NCBI GenBank assembly: GCA_003864495.1
Contig: ML133403.1
Span: 738,225 to 802,224, forward strand
Reading direction: 5' to 3'
Source: Nemopilema nomurai
Taxonomy: Eukaryota > Cnidaria > Scyphozoa > Rhizostomeae > Rhizostomatidae
DNA length: 64,000 bases
In this document: positions 1 to 13,000 of the stretch, in pieces
Layout of the letters: each line of letters opens with the position of its first letter
Position numbering within the stretch: the first letter of the stretch is position 1
Notes under the pieces: model-generated
The model's input: the letters and a program-made list of their open reading frames with translations, nothing else
Databases searched by the model: none
What the model was told of the DNA's origin: nothing
Program-made: the position numbers and the translations under genes

Positions 1-3000
1 GATCTATTGTGCTACTTTGTTGGGTTTAGGTAAACGGTTTATGTTTGTTTAGTTCAGATATCGAACCGTCATGATTGCGTTATATCAACATTCATAAAAT
101 TTCATTAAACTAAATCTTGTTTAGGTAAGAACGATTTGTTAATAAATACGGTAAGCAAATGTTTGTATTGTCATCCACCGAACTTAGGAACTGAGGGTAG
201 CGAATTAATCGTGCAGTCCTTTGCTTAACGTAAGTCAGAAAGATGGTGCGGCGGAAAAGCTGTTTAATTGTTCAATACTAGCAAATTTAATTGATCCGGT
301 TTGTCCAAGTCTAAATTATGTTACCATTACTAGAGTAAACGTATTAGGGACTAGGCCTTAAGGTGGATTCTGTCTTAACGAAACAATATGCAAACGATGT
401 TTAGGCGCCCGTGGTTTTAATAAAAAAATTCTCAGCAAAACAATTAAGGTAACAGCGATAAGAAATTTTATTACGTGGCCAAAGGACAACGCTATCTAAC
501 ATTGATATCCAAGATGATAGTCGACAGAGATAACAATGCCATGTATGGATGGTAATGTCACTGATGACCACTGTCTTTTTGGCTCAATTCTTATCGGAAT
601 AGGGTTTTTTACATCTCACTGCAATTAACAAAGGACGTTTGTTGTTCTCGTTTCAAGCAACTAGGAACAATCGATAAAGATCAATAGGTTCTATTGCGTA
701 GCTGACAGAATGCAACGTTGTATGTTGAGTTTACTCTATAATGACCGTTGTGCATAATGACTCTCTCATGACTGTGATTGATGCCTGCTCACTCTTCGGC
801 GACTGATTGGCTAGATCATGAGTAGTCACGTGTTCGATGAGAATATTGTGGATATCGTCATTGCAATGGGAGTTAATGCAGGGAGGTGCGTGATACAAGC
901 AATATGATTGTACACTTTAGACAGCCAGAGTCAATTGCATTGAAATACGAATGTGATTGCCTGATTTACTTTCTAATCTTTCCTCGGTTTGAATGATATT
1001 ATTCGGTTGAATTCTTCAAAGGTAGGTAAATGGAAGAAAGAAAAGCGAGTTTAAACAAGAGACAAACAGGGTTTGATTTTTTCATAGAATTACATCCAAT
1101 ATCTCTCACAGCCAATAACGCGAATACTACTTCAAGCACAAAGAAAAGCATACTTTTATTGTTAGAGTTGCAGATAAGTCATCACGATGGTCCTGCTATG
1201 CTTATTTTTCATATTAAGGAGACGAGCCTTCTTAAAATGAATAATGACTTAGTAAACACTTTGTTGGTTTTTTACTTTCCGTAAATCATCTTTAAGAAAC
1301 CTCTCTTAATAAAAAATTGCTTTTATTACTCCTCATTTATAGAAAATGGATGGCAGAAAGTGGATCAATCGTCTACGAATAATATTTTCTCCCGTAGGCC
1401 ATGGCTAATTATACTTCAAGTAAGTAACAAAACGGGTAGCACAACTAAGAGCGCAATAACCAGCAAACAAAGGATGTCTTTAATTCATTTTCGCTTCGCA
1501 TTGCATTTTATCCTAACAAGTCCTCTCTATGTGCAAGTAACCTTCCTTGGCACGTGTAAAGCAATTTGGTACGATCCAACCTAATAGGCTTCCCTAAATC
1601 TAGCTATAACCAAAGCAAAACAGTATACGGGCTTGTGAAGGGAGTGTTCTAGAAGGCAAATGAATGAGAGTGTTGTTAGGAAAGGCAGACAAAAACAGTG
1701 ATTAAGCACATTCCAAGGCTAAGCAATCGACTGATCTATCAGCGATAAGCGACCGGTTTAAAGGACCTTTACTCGCATTGTTTCAGTGATCAGCATCTCT
1801 TCCTGAATTAGAACTGCTTCTAAGAGAGGGACAAACACACCGACCTTTCGACAAAAGATTACTTGATTCGCAATTTTTACGAAGGCAGGCAGTTATAGAT
1901 GATGAGGGCTGAATTCTTTCCAGCATGAGGGCTTATAAATGAAGGAGATAAATAAGCTGTAACATTTACGAAGTCCAATATGGAGTGGAATTATAAAGAT
2001 GCATGTAAAGTCACATTGAGTTATTATAATGCGAGCAGAACTAGATGACGTTTTATTTATAATGTCGATCGAAGACAAACATGCTCGGCCTAATATATTT
2101 ATGTGTGCTTCTTGGCATATTAAAGGCCACGCCCATAAATGTGAAAGGATTTTGTCATGAAGGCAAATTGATAACCTTTGAAAACGGCTTTGTGTAGATC
2201 GATATCCTTTGATCTAAAAGATCGAGGTTTTCAAAAGTAATTAATGCAAGAAAGCTTCCAGTGTTAGAATTTCATACTTTGAGCAACGAATTGCATTCTG
2301 TCTAAGCTAAATTAATCTCATCGTTTCGCAGAATGGCTGAAATAATCTAAAATAGTGACACCATGTTAAAGTTTACGTATCAACCACTGCTTAGAAACAG
2401 AAAGAGAGTGAAAGAGTTATTCAGGCTTCGAGGCGTGAAAATCACTGAAAATATGCAGCAAGGTTTATGGTGAATGAATGTGGAGAACAGGAAGCCTATT
2501 TTATACTGTGCTTGATCATTTGTAAGGGAGCGAGACGCTATTTGAAAAAAATAAGAAGAACGTTTTGCTCTTTAATAAGCGAAACTATTGAAACAATTTA
2601 CGGAACACTTGTAATATGTGTTCACGATATTATTGCCTTGAAGTACAAGATTATTTTCTAAAAATTCTCTCGACCATTTTAGGCTTCAGGGAAAGATAGC
2701 ATAGGCCTTGATAATGTAAGAAATTATACCGCTTTATTCCATCTCAAAGAAGATATTCTTCAGAAGGCTTTCGTCTGAAACCAGAATGAGCAAAGGCTGT
2801 ACATGGTGCTACGTATTGTGCGCTAACATATACACACAACTACATATCTTTCGGAAACTGCTGGTAAAAGCTGGATTTGGATTATATTGAATAAAGGCAA
2901 ACTTTGTGAGTAGTAGGGTAAAGATAAGCTTTCTAAACAGACACCTTGAACTGTACAGGCAGTCGTAAAAACATAACGTATGGGAATTGAATGTGGTTGG

Positions 3001-6000
3001 TGAATTCTGACGAGATCCTGTAGCGTCAGCCTGTAGCGTCAGCCTGTAGCGGTTACTACCTGGAGGGTAGTTTTGAGGCACGCCTTCGTGCATTTAGGTC
3101 AACAATATCTAGAGGACGACAACTAAGAGATCGTTGAAGAAACCTTGTTTTCACGGATGCGCTGACCACACACAATGTGAGCACTTCCCAGACATCAATT
3201 TGGTCTAATTTGCAGACACGACTATCATGAAGTTATTTCCTAAAGATACATTTAGCAGGAAACAACTAAATTATTAAGGTCATGAAACGGAAACAAGTCT
3301 AGTTCTTTTTCTTTTAGTAAACCTACTGAAAAAGATCACGAGGTTCCAATCAATTTTCGTGGATTTTCATGCTTATGCCGAATGTTTTTCTTAGCAAGCA
3401 ACACTACTAACTTTTCGCTGATGATCGATGTGTATGATTACAATACCATTATTGCACAAGCAACTGCATTGTTCAAAAATTAGAATCAATTACTTCTAAT
3501 TTATTAGAAGCGGTAGAAATCAGTTTGAACAGGAAACTATAAGAATTTTTAAGTCTGTTTTGAAGGAGGCAGGGGGAGGTTTTCTTTCCTTTTAGGCTTT
3601 GTTTATCAGAAAAGATTAGTTTTTTCATTGAAATCAACATATGCACAAGGGTGAATAAGGCATCTATCTAAAAAGGGTTTCGCTAAATGCATTGACTTCC
3701 AAACCGAACCTTTACGCATAGTGACCTAATTTTTATAATCCTCGGCTGCCGAAGACTGCTGTTTATTGAATCATGACTGTTTCTCTGGATTCAGTGCCAA
3801 TCATTTTTAACTTCTTTAAACCTTCTTCTTTAGAATTAGAGATACAAGGCTGATACAGTCTTTAGTAAGAGGTTGGCCTGTAGCTAAAGGGCAAAGATAG
3901 CATTTTCAATGATATATCGTAGGTTTTTGGATCTTTCGATTGTCGGAGGGCTCAAACCTTTGTCCTGCCGAAACATTGATCAAATGTATTTAAATGATTT
4001 CATCACAAAAAATTAATATCACTTTAGCTTTCTAAGGAATTTTGATAAATCTCATGGATCGCTATTATCAAAAGTCTGTGGTGAGGCGATTATGCGGATG
4101 AATGATCAATAGAATGAAGGCGAAAGAAGAGATATTTTTTATCTCCTTTACCAAAAGGTTTGAAATATTTTCAACTTATTTATTGCTTATTGCGGTAGCT
4201 TTTCCCTCGCGGAAATAAAAACAATGTGCCACCCTGGTTGGAAACAAAGTGACTGAACAGAGACGATGCCAATCACGAAAAATACCTCAAAATACAAAGT
4301 AACTCCTTCAGGCGCCAGCACATCTAACGAAAAGGAAGAAACGTTTTTTGAACGGTCAAGCCCCTATGTCACTGTTCAATTGCCTGTGCTTTTCAAGACC
4401 TGCATTTAGAATTTACTTGCTACACGTGAGCATAAAATGGCTTAAGAGAAGGCAAATTCGAATTGTCTTATTACTATCATCCCCCTTAAGACATCCCGAA
4501 AAGACATCTAACAAATAAAATCAGAAAACCCCAATAATTAAATTCTTACCTCTTGAGGGATCCCAGACGCATAAACGGTGTTAGATTTTCCAAAACCACT
4601 CTTCCTGACCAGTCAGGGACCGACAGCGTTATAGTTTGTTACATCAGCTTCAATGGTGAACATCCATACGGTCTTATCCAAACATCCTACTGCACACTAG
4701 AGTAGTCATGAGAGCCTTGTGTATAGAATCCGGGCGGCTGCAACAAATATTGCGAGGTGCGGGGGTATTGCTTGACTATTCGTTTTGAAGTGCACGAGCC
4801 AAGATATAAATACTTAGACAAAATTAAATTGCATTATGAACGGGTCGTAAAGCGCTTCCACGACAGTTCCTAAACAAACGACCCAGGTCTTTAGATTGCG
4901 GTGTTTAAAGGTCTCAAGCCACAAACCAATAACGTCCCATTAACTTGATAACATATGATCTCGAGATTGTTTTTATGCACACGTTAGGCTGTGCTGATGT
5001 TGTGCACTTGTACTAGTATGAGGAACAACAATGAACGTCAAAGTAAAGCATATCACATTTATATGTTGATTCAAGCTGAGACCATGCGGTCGCAGAAATC
5101 AAGCTTGCAAGTGGCCGCAGGAAAGTCACTGGTTCATGAAAACAATCGGGAATTTTTTAGTTCTTAAGGAGGTTTCGTGCAACCTGTTGCATTAGAAACA
5201 GACTGACCGCTAGACAGGGAGAATTTCAGCATATTTTCAACATATGAAGAAAATAATTTTCAAACCTTTCGGCGGCATATCAACGAGATCCTGCATGTAT
5301 TTTCAGGAAATTGCTCATTATGGAAGTCATTTATCATATTTGCAGACGATTGAAGCACTTTTAAACTTGAGCTGGGTCTTCATTATTTTCTGCTATGGCG
5401 ATGGTTATTCGTTCCTATGTCAAGCACCATGCTGGAAAATTCCATAGTTAAATTGCAGTAAAAGATAGGCTGGCCACTTAGGCCTTGCATCCCGCTCCTT
5501 GTGGAGAAAGACTCGAGGTTGAGTGGAGCCGCACCAATTAGAAACCCTTCAAGGTCCCAAGGGAAAAGCATCTCATGTGCTTCTAGAATACAAACACCAC
5601 GTGGTCTCAGTTCAAAAGCAAGTAAATCAAATCAATTAGAAAAACAAGTCAAAGTAACACATTGACCGGTAAATGTAAAATGTCGTAATTACGAGAAAGA
5701 TTACGAGACATTGCAAAGCGAACTGAAAATGCAGAAAACGCGTGCATATGAAAAAGGCTTCGAGACAAGTGAACATTTACGAGGCAAAGTTACGAGACAA
5801 ACAAAAATAACTTACAGCAAGGGCGGCAGCTTTAATCCCTTACAGATGAAAAAACTAGGTGGTTTTGTGAAAGTGATGCTTTTTCACGGCAACTCACATT
5901 AAAACCTCTTTAAACTATACATAGAAAACCATTGACAGTTAATGTCCAAACTCAAATTACGAAAATCAGCTTTATCTCCCTGGTTATTATAACAAAAAGG

Positions 6001-6371
6001 AAAATATATGTAATTAGGGTCAAAGATTAAGGAATGAAAGGCGCCGTCTTACAAGGTTAACTTGCAAAGGTTAGCTTGCTTCCTCTGTGACTTTTCTATC
6101 TTTGTCCCTCATAGGCGATACAGCGCAATAAAAAATCAACCAATTCAGGGAAAAATCAGCAACAAGTACAATGATGAAACGAAAATTGGCAACATAAAAC
6201 ACAGCCAATTTAGTTAAAAACGTAGTTTCAAGCTGCATTATCAGTAGGTATTATGATTTGAGCTTTAACTTCAGAAATTAATATACTTTGAGATACCGAA
6301 CAGTAAGCCATCTGTACCATTGCTCTCTCGCTCATGATAATAACTAGAATTAGTTAATTTATCAAGAAATG
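1..6371. other. No gene recognised
   Basis: AT-rich sequence with only short frames in all six readings and no family resemblance seen. Only the 13-bp tandem repeat near 3.0 kb stands out. Confidence 0.6.
3014..3056. repeat. 13-bp tandem repeat (CCTGTAGCGTCAG)
   Basis: Nearly three head-to-tail copies of CTGTAGCGTCAGC. No gene context. Confidence 0.75.
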
Positions 6372-7060
6372 TTATTTGACATTTGTTACGTACTTTAAAT
6401 AGAAGATACTGGTGACAAATGAATATAAAAAGTGAATGGCTTCTTGAGTAGAGAGAAGGTTCACTACAATCATAATATTAGTTAAAGAAATCTTCAATAG
6501 ACAGCTTCTGGAAATTTAGAGAAGAGCAAATATTTGTAGATATTTAGAAAGTCTCTCAAAGTTCAAGTGATATTGGGAGGATCCTGTGATAAGAGAGAGG
6601 AATTACCTTACTCTTATAGAGACCAGTACAATCCCCTTTTTTCCTTCACTAGCATTGAAGAGGCCATTGGTGAGACTTTCGTTTAATACACCAATGTGAC
6701 GCATTTAAGAGAGGCTAAAAGCCATACTACATAATTTCCACTAATTTTAGATCACTAACCAAGCACACTAGACACCTATTCACAACTCCCGTGAGTATTT
6801 CATAACTCCCATTACATTCATAACTTTTAGTCACGCTTTCTACAAAAGACAGAGAAACAATCATACCAACCAGAAACACTATACACAAATGAGGATATGA
6901 CTAGCAAGATAAAGTATAAATTAACAAAAAGTGACCTCTTAATCATTTCGGGCTTTAGATATTTCATTACATCATCATTGATAATTTCTTTTTCCACTTC
7001 TTCAACAATGAGAGACCCATCCGACATTTGAGCCTTGGACAGTTTCAGCAAGGTAAACAT
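6372..7060 (-). CDS. Unrecognised exon-like series (three phase-compatible segments)
   Basis: Minus-strand segments 7060-6936, 6675-6607 and 6507-6372 have AG...GT borders and join in phase 2 both times. The first reads MFTLLKLSKAQMSDGSLIVE, then EVEKEIINDDVMKYLKPEMI, preceded by a pyrimidine-rich CTTTAGCTAG, so it could be internal or start at its ATG. The second gives GLFNASEGKKGIVLVSIRV. The third begins after TTTCCAG and runs open for 44 codons to a TAA at 6374-6372, with a hydrophobic stretch. I do not recognise a family. The second acceptor is weak, so the segments may be unrelated or chance. Confidence 0.25.
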
Positions 7061-10000
7061 CTAGCTAAAGATTGATAGTTCCGAGAAAATGGAAAGATTC
7101 TCCACAAGACAGATTCAACAAAAAAATATAAAATTGTGCATAAAATGAAAGAGATATGGTAGATGGAGATGAAAAATGGATTGCACTAAAAACTGCTAAA
7201 ATTTTCACTCCAAGCATGCCTTCCTTTGTTCAACTCCTATATGACATTGAATATTTTCCTTAGAAAGGGGCTGGATAACATTGCATGTTTTTGTCTTTGT
7301 GAAATTCATCTGAAACTGACAGCTAAACTTTGTTAAGTGTTTGAGAAACTGACACATAAACTTGATGCCTTAAGCCAACGTTGTGGTCAGAAAGTGATCA
7401 AAATAACTTGCTGAATCAAAACTTTCGATCGCTAAAATACAGTTATTCTACTATTAATTAAAAAATTTAGAAATTCTAAAAAATCCTTTTTTGATTTGCA
7501 AATATTTATGACATGACAACAATACAGCTTATACAAATCAAAAGCTCAACATTGCTCAACATTTAAATTAATTTTTTCCTCAGCAGATAATCGACATGTT
7601 TTGAAAATTTGGCACCTTGTAACTTAGAAGCTCGACTTATAGCAAACGGTTTCCAAAGTGATGAAATTCGCCCAACATAACAGCGCGAGTAATGAAAAAT
7701 ACAATACAATTAGGATGAATGTTTTTCATTAGTTTCATCTCCAGCTGATTGTTTATACGTTCCATTATTCAGTATGACAATAGGGAATCACTCCTATGAC
7801 TGGCTCTAACAGATGGAATATCGTAGGCGCCATTTATGCAGTCTGTCTTGTCAATGATTTGTCCAAACCTGGATACATCGTTAGTCCGAAGCCATTTCTA
7901 TCCAGATTATTTATTTGTTTTGATATCAGAGCATCCATATAAGGCAAAAGCTGGCCGGTCTGTTATTCAAACGCCGTCGGGTATCTGTGTGTCTAAACTA
8001 TCAATTTGATACATTAAGTTTCTAAAGGAAGTCAAGGTGGGACATTAAGCGTTGATACTGACGATTAACTACCGAATAGCAAATCTGCAGAGCGTTTCAG
8101 ATCAACGGGGAAAATCTAAAAGGGAAGTGTTCCTAACTACATGGGAGGAGTAGAGATTAACGTTTAAAGAAGAGTAAACATATAAAGCTTACTAGGAGAA
8201 ACATGTGTGGTCGGCCTTTTTCTTGATGCTTTGCTACATCTGAAATTAAATTGCATTAAGATAGAATCGAAGGGTGGAAAAGCCGAACAAAAGTCGCCAA
8301 AGATGAAAGGCCTGCAATACGAAAGAGTAATGTTTACAAATTTGATTGTTTTGTGATATTGCCGCCAGCAACGAGACGGACTTAGTTAATGCCAGAAACC
8401 CCAGATAAGATAGACAAGCGTAAACAAATTCTTTTCATGCCAAAAACATGTTATTGCATAAGGACCGGCTACAGTTTTGTGTTGGGCGGTTAGGTCAACG
8501 TTACAGGACAGCGGATCTAGTGACTCTGTGGAGGAGTTGAGGCCTTGTCACATTCCATGGCATGGCAACTCAGGGGAAAATCAAAGCGAGACCATTGATG
8601 AAACGTGCTACCACAACAACATGAATCGAAGCAGTACAGTCTTCTTGCTCATGTAGAACATCGCGCTTCACTCTAGTAGCTCCGCTCATTTCATTTGCAC
8701 CCTTGTTTTGTTCTGGAACAACTTTTCGCCAGTTAGATTAAGGAGATTTTTACACACTTCATCTTTACGTTTCAATCGATCTCAGTAAACTTACTCTGCA
8801 GGGCACGAAAGAGAGACAAGAACGTTTTATGCTAGCAAATATCAAAGTCACTTCTCCGTAAATATAAAAGATAGAATCGAATAAAATTGCTTTCAATAGA
8901 ATATTAAAGCTAGAAACGGAAATCGAACATTTGAAACAGCTTGAACCAAGGTTGGGCCTGCACTATCCTTTCCCCAAAGGAGACTTCACTGTACACCCGG
9001 CTACACACTGAAGATGTGTCGGAAACATGGTGCTTTACCCAACGTCATAGCGCGCGACTCGGTATCAATTCACGATTGCTATTCTGACATTTCCCATGAC
9101 CTTGTTACCTCACTCCTTCCCGACATTTCCTCAATTTGCTTTTCCTGCTAGGTCAGTGTTAAAAATCAATTATGTCAGACATCAACTCACACAATTGACA
9201 TTTGAAAAGCTGTTTGAACTGGTCCTTTTTGTAATAGTATCGATTAATGGGCATCAGTATAGTTGCTTACAGAGGCCATTGTCCGCTTGAGCTTAATTGG
9301 GTTATTCATGAAGAAGCGAACGTAATCCAGTCTTTTAAAGTAACGATTGGTATTATATTTTACCACAAAACATTGATATATCGTATAGAAAATCGTTTGA
9401 TTTCATTTCTTTTGATATCAAACACCAAAATATTCCAAAATATTCTAACACCAGTTCACACCACGACGCTAGCTCAACTTGAGCGATTTAACAGCCAGCT
9501 AATGATCGTTAAAGCGACTGAATGTCGATAACCTGTTTAAGTCAGAAAAAGGCGATTCTGGTACTTTTAGAGAGTATGTGTGACGCCAAATTGTGCGGTT
9601 ATGCTTAATGGTAATCCCAACTCCACTAAACTGCGCTGCACCCTGCAAACGGATCTCAGAAGAATATTCAGCACATCTTGTGTCAATCAGTATGATTAGG
9701 TGAATAGACCATAATCCACGTATTTTGGCCAGGAAGTACATGCAGACTTTTAGGCAAATTAACACTTTCGCGAGTTAACTTAGGCGGATGAATGGGCGTC
9801 TTGTGGATTCCATCGATTGATCAGGTGAAGATGATGAAGATTAGGTTCCACTGCTTGCTTGGCAGAGACTTGGCACAAGCTAATGACCAGTGACAGAGAG
9901 AAAGAAAAACTACAAAGTTGTGATCAAATAAATAAAGGACACAATGTTTATAGAAGAGATAAGTAAGGCGATTGATAAATGACAATATGTAAGGCTAAAT

Positions 10001-13000
10001 GAAAAAACGTTGAGCATGAAGTTGAACTGAACTGGTTCATGCTTTTGACGTTGAGCATGAAGTTGAACTGGACTTTTTTATTTGGAAGTTAAGAAACTTT
10101 AAAAATGCAAATCTTCTACGAAAAGATGTACATTCAAATGAGAAGTAAATGTTTTAGTAATGCTCTTAAAATTGCTCTTTTTGTAAAACCAATGCAACAG
10201 TAATGAAATTATTGAGAGCTATTCTTACTTTCTGTTTATGCAAATATACAGCCATTATTGATGACCAGAGTGTTTGCCCATTACATGCATAAGGTTAGAC
10301 TGTTTGACAGTGAGCATAGAGATATTATGCTGTAACTAGATATTGAACCGCTTCTATTACCTGTACAAAGCTTAAATGAGAACTCAAAAGCTTTAACTGC
10401 AGTTTTCCTTTAATGCTCTTTGGATAAAAGTGGTTGTAAACAATGGAAAGAAAGGATTCTTTCCCTTTTAATGTTTTACTAAAGAGTAAAGATGCAGTTT
10501 ATTGCATCATGTAGAAATGATGACCAGTTTCTTTAAAGCAAACAATGGGTAGCTACTCATTAAAATGGACACATTGCTCTTGATATCTGTCATTCCTTAA
10601 TTTGTGAGACTAGGAATGCATTTCTGAGTAGCGCTACAGTTGTTCATTTCGAGGTGATTTTAAAAATTTTGCAAAATAAACAGCTTTTTGATAGTCAGAC
10701 AATCAGCAGATTGAGAATCATGTAGCGCTAATTGCTTATTTTTTATAAAACGTACTCTTTGTTGCGTTTCATTTGCACTATATTGGAGTGAAATAGATAT
10801 GTTATACATGTGCATCAAATCATTTTGTATTCATTGGCTCTCCACAGCAAGAGATCGTTGATACTCATGTTAAAAATAGCATTAGTTATACAAAAATATG
10901 TAAAGAAGACAAATTTATAGTTTGTAATGATCATCATACTGGGTTTTCTAAATCACTGATTGAGGAAAAAGGAAGTTTTGGTACCGCAATCAGAAAAGTA
11001 AAGAAAAAAGCACTTACTTTTGTCATTAATTGTAAACAAATGTATCTGCAAAAGTTTTGCAATTCAAAATGAATAAATGATTACACTATTCGATGTTTTA
11101 GACATATATTTCAAGTGTTTCAATGCTAATATATTGAAATCTAGGATAGCTTTTGCAAATAAATGGATCGAAAGAACCTAACCAATTCATACCTCATCTT
11201 GCCCCATCTTTGGGACAGGACGAGCCAGTTTGATTTTGGGTGATAATATTTTTCATATCAAATCTATAAGAGTTGTCTGAGGTTAGTTATGTAACAAAGC
11301 TTGTATTTAGGTACAGTGTCTTCGGGTTCAAAAATACTACAGTAATTTTCTTGCCCTGAATTACACTACCTAGTTAAATGGAATACATACAAACACACAA
11401 TCGATGCATACAAGGGTGCGAATTGTTCAACTATTTGTTATTCCATATTCTCAATCTATTGGCCTATGGGATTTTCCTCATTATTACATTTGATATCACA
11501 ATTGAGTATACTTTTCTCAGAAACACGTGTAAAACTTAAATGATTCTTCTTGTTTAACAGATACATTGTACTTAGAATCCTTGGAAACTTTGCTATCCAA
11601 TTCAAAGCCTACAGACCGCAGCTATAGCGAAGAGGCTTCTGTTTAAGACGAAACTTCTGGTGAAAAACATTTCATATGGGCTGATCACCACACTATTTAG
11701 AAGCAGCTTGCACTGAATTGAAGAAAGAAACATCAACTCATTGGTCTTATGAATAGAACAGATGAACGTTTTCTTTTAGGAATCTTTAAACAGGCAGAAA
11801 TCATGCAAAAGATCTATCGAAATTCATGCAAAACTTATATCAAGATCAGTATTGCCCACAACTATTCCTGCAACACCCCTAGAACAGCCCAGTAAGATCA
11901 AGGAATGATAAGACTCTAGTTATCTGCACTCGCATTCCAGAATCGAGTTCTTCAAGCTGTAAGACACCAGAATAACAAAATTCCAAGGTGCTTCGGTAAC
12001 GTACCCATTGCCTGTCTGCAGCGTTAATAGAAACTGTCGCCAGTATTGCCAACTCAAAGCGCATAACCCAAGAGTCATAGATTATGGTCTTGGATTCTTT
12101 CCAATCATTTGTTCCACGCGTCTGGATATACTATTCTGCCAGCTTTGATCTGGGCTTATACGTTAACAGCCTCTTACTTTCCTTTGTGAACCAGCAGCAA
12201 CCTATCCACTCCCATACACGCCATAGCCAAGTATACATGGTCTTTATCGCATTAAAGAGAATTAAGCAAGAATCCAAATCATAAATGTCAAGAAAATGTA
12301 ATCTTCATAAAGACTAAGGCGACCATTGGCAAACATAGACTAAAGAAAATATGCCCGATCTATCTTACTTTACAGTCAAACAGCTTTTGTATTGTCGTTA
12401 GTTGATAGCAATGAAAGAAGCCATAAATAACTTTGGAAAATACAAGAAAACAGTTATTACTTTTGGAGAAATTATTGCTGCAGGAAATTGCTTAAGCTAA
12501 TCATTTCCATCCAAATTGGTGCAGCAAAAAAACTTGCGGCTTAGCAAAATACTGTAAATTAAGTATAGACAATCCCCGCTCCCAATGCATCGCAATTAAG
12601 GATTTATCTTTGAACTTGATATCTTTCGTTTAAGGAAAACCTAAAGGCAGGCTCCATTCAATTCTTATTAAGGGATTAGAAGGTGTGATTCTCCAAATTG
12701 CAATACGTTGGCATCTTGGGTTGAAAACAAGCAAATTGACTGATCATTGCAAATTTCCTTCTTACCTGACCTAGCTTTAATAAAAAGTTTTGTCGGTGTT
12801 GAGAAGGCTACAAAAAGGAATATTTTGAATGGCCAGCAACACTCATTATTAAAAATAAACCGATAATAGAAACAAAGCTGAAGATGATGGTAAGGCTAAG
12901 CAATGCTAAGGGTGCTGAACTTTTTTAAATCCATTTACTAAATCCGATTGCAACACGGCAATACAAGTGCTCATTTCATTTCAAGCATTATTAAAATTCT

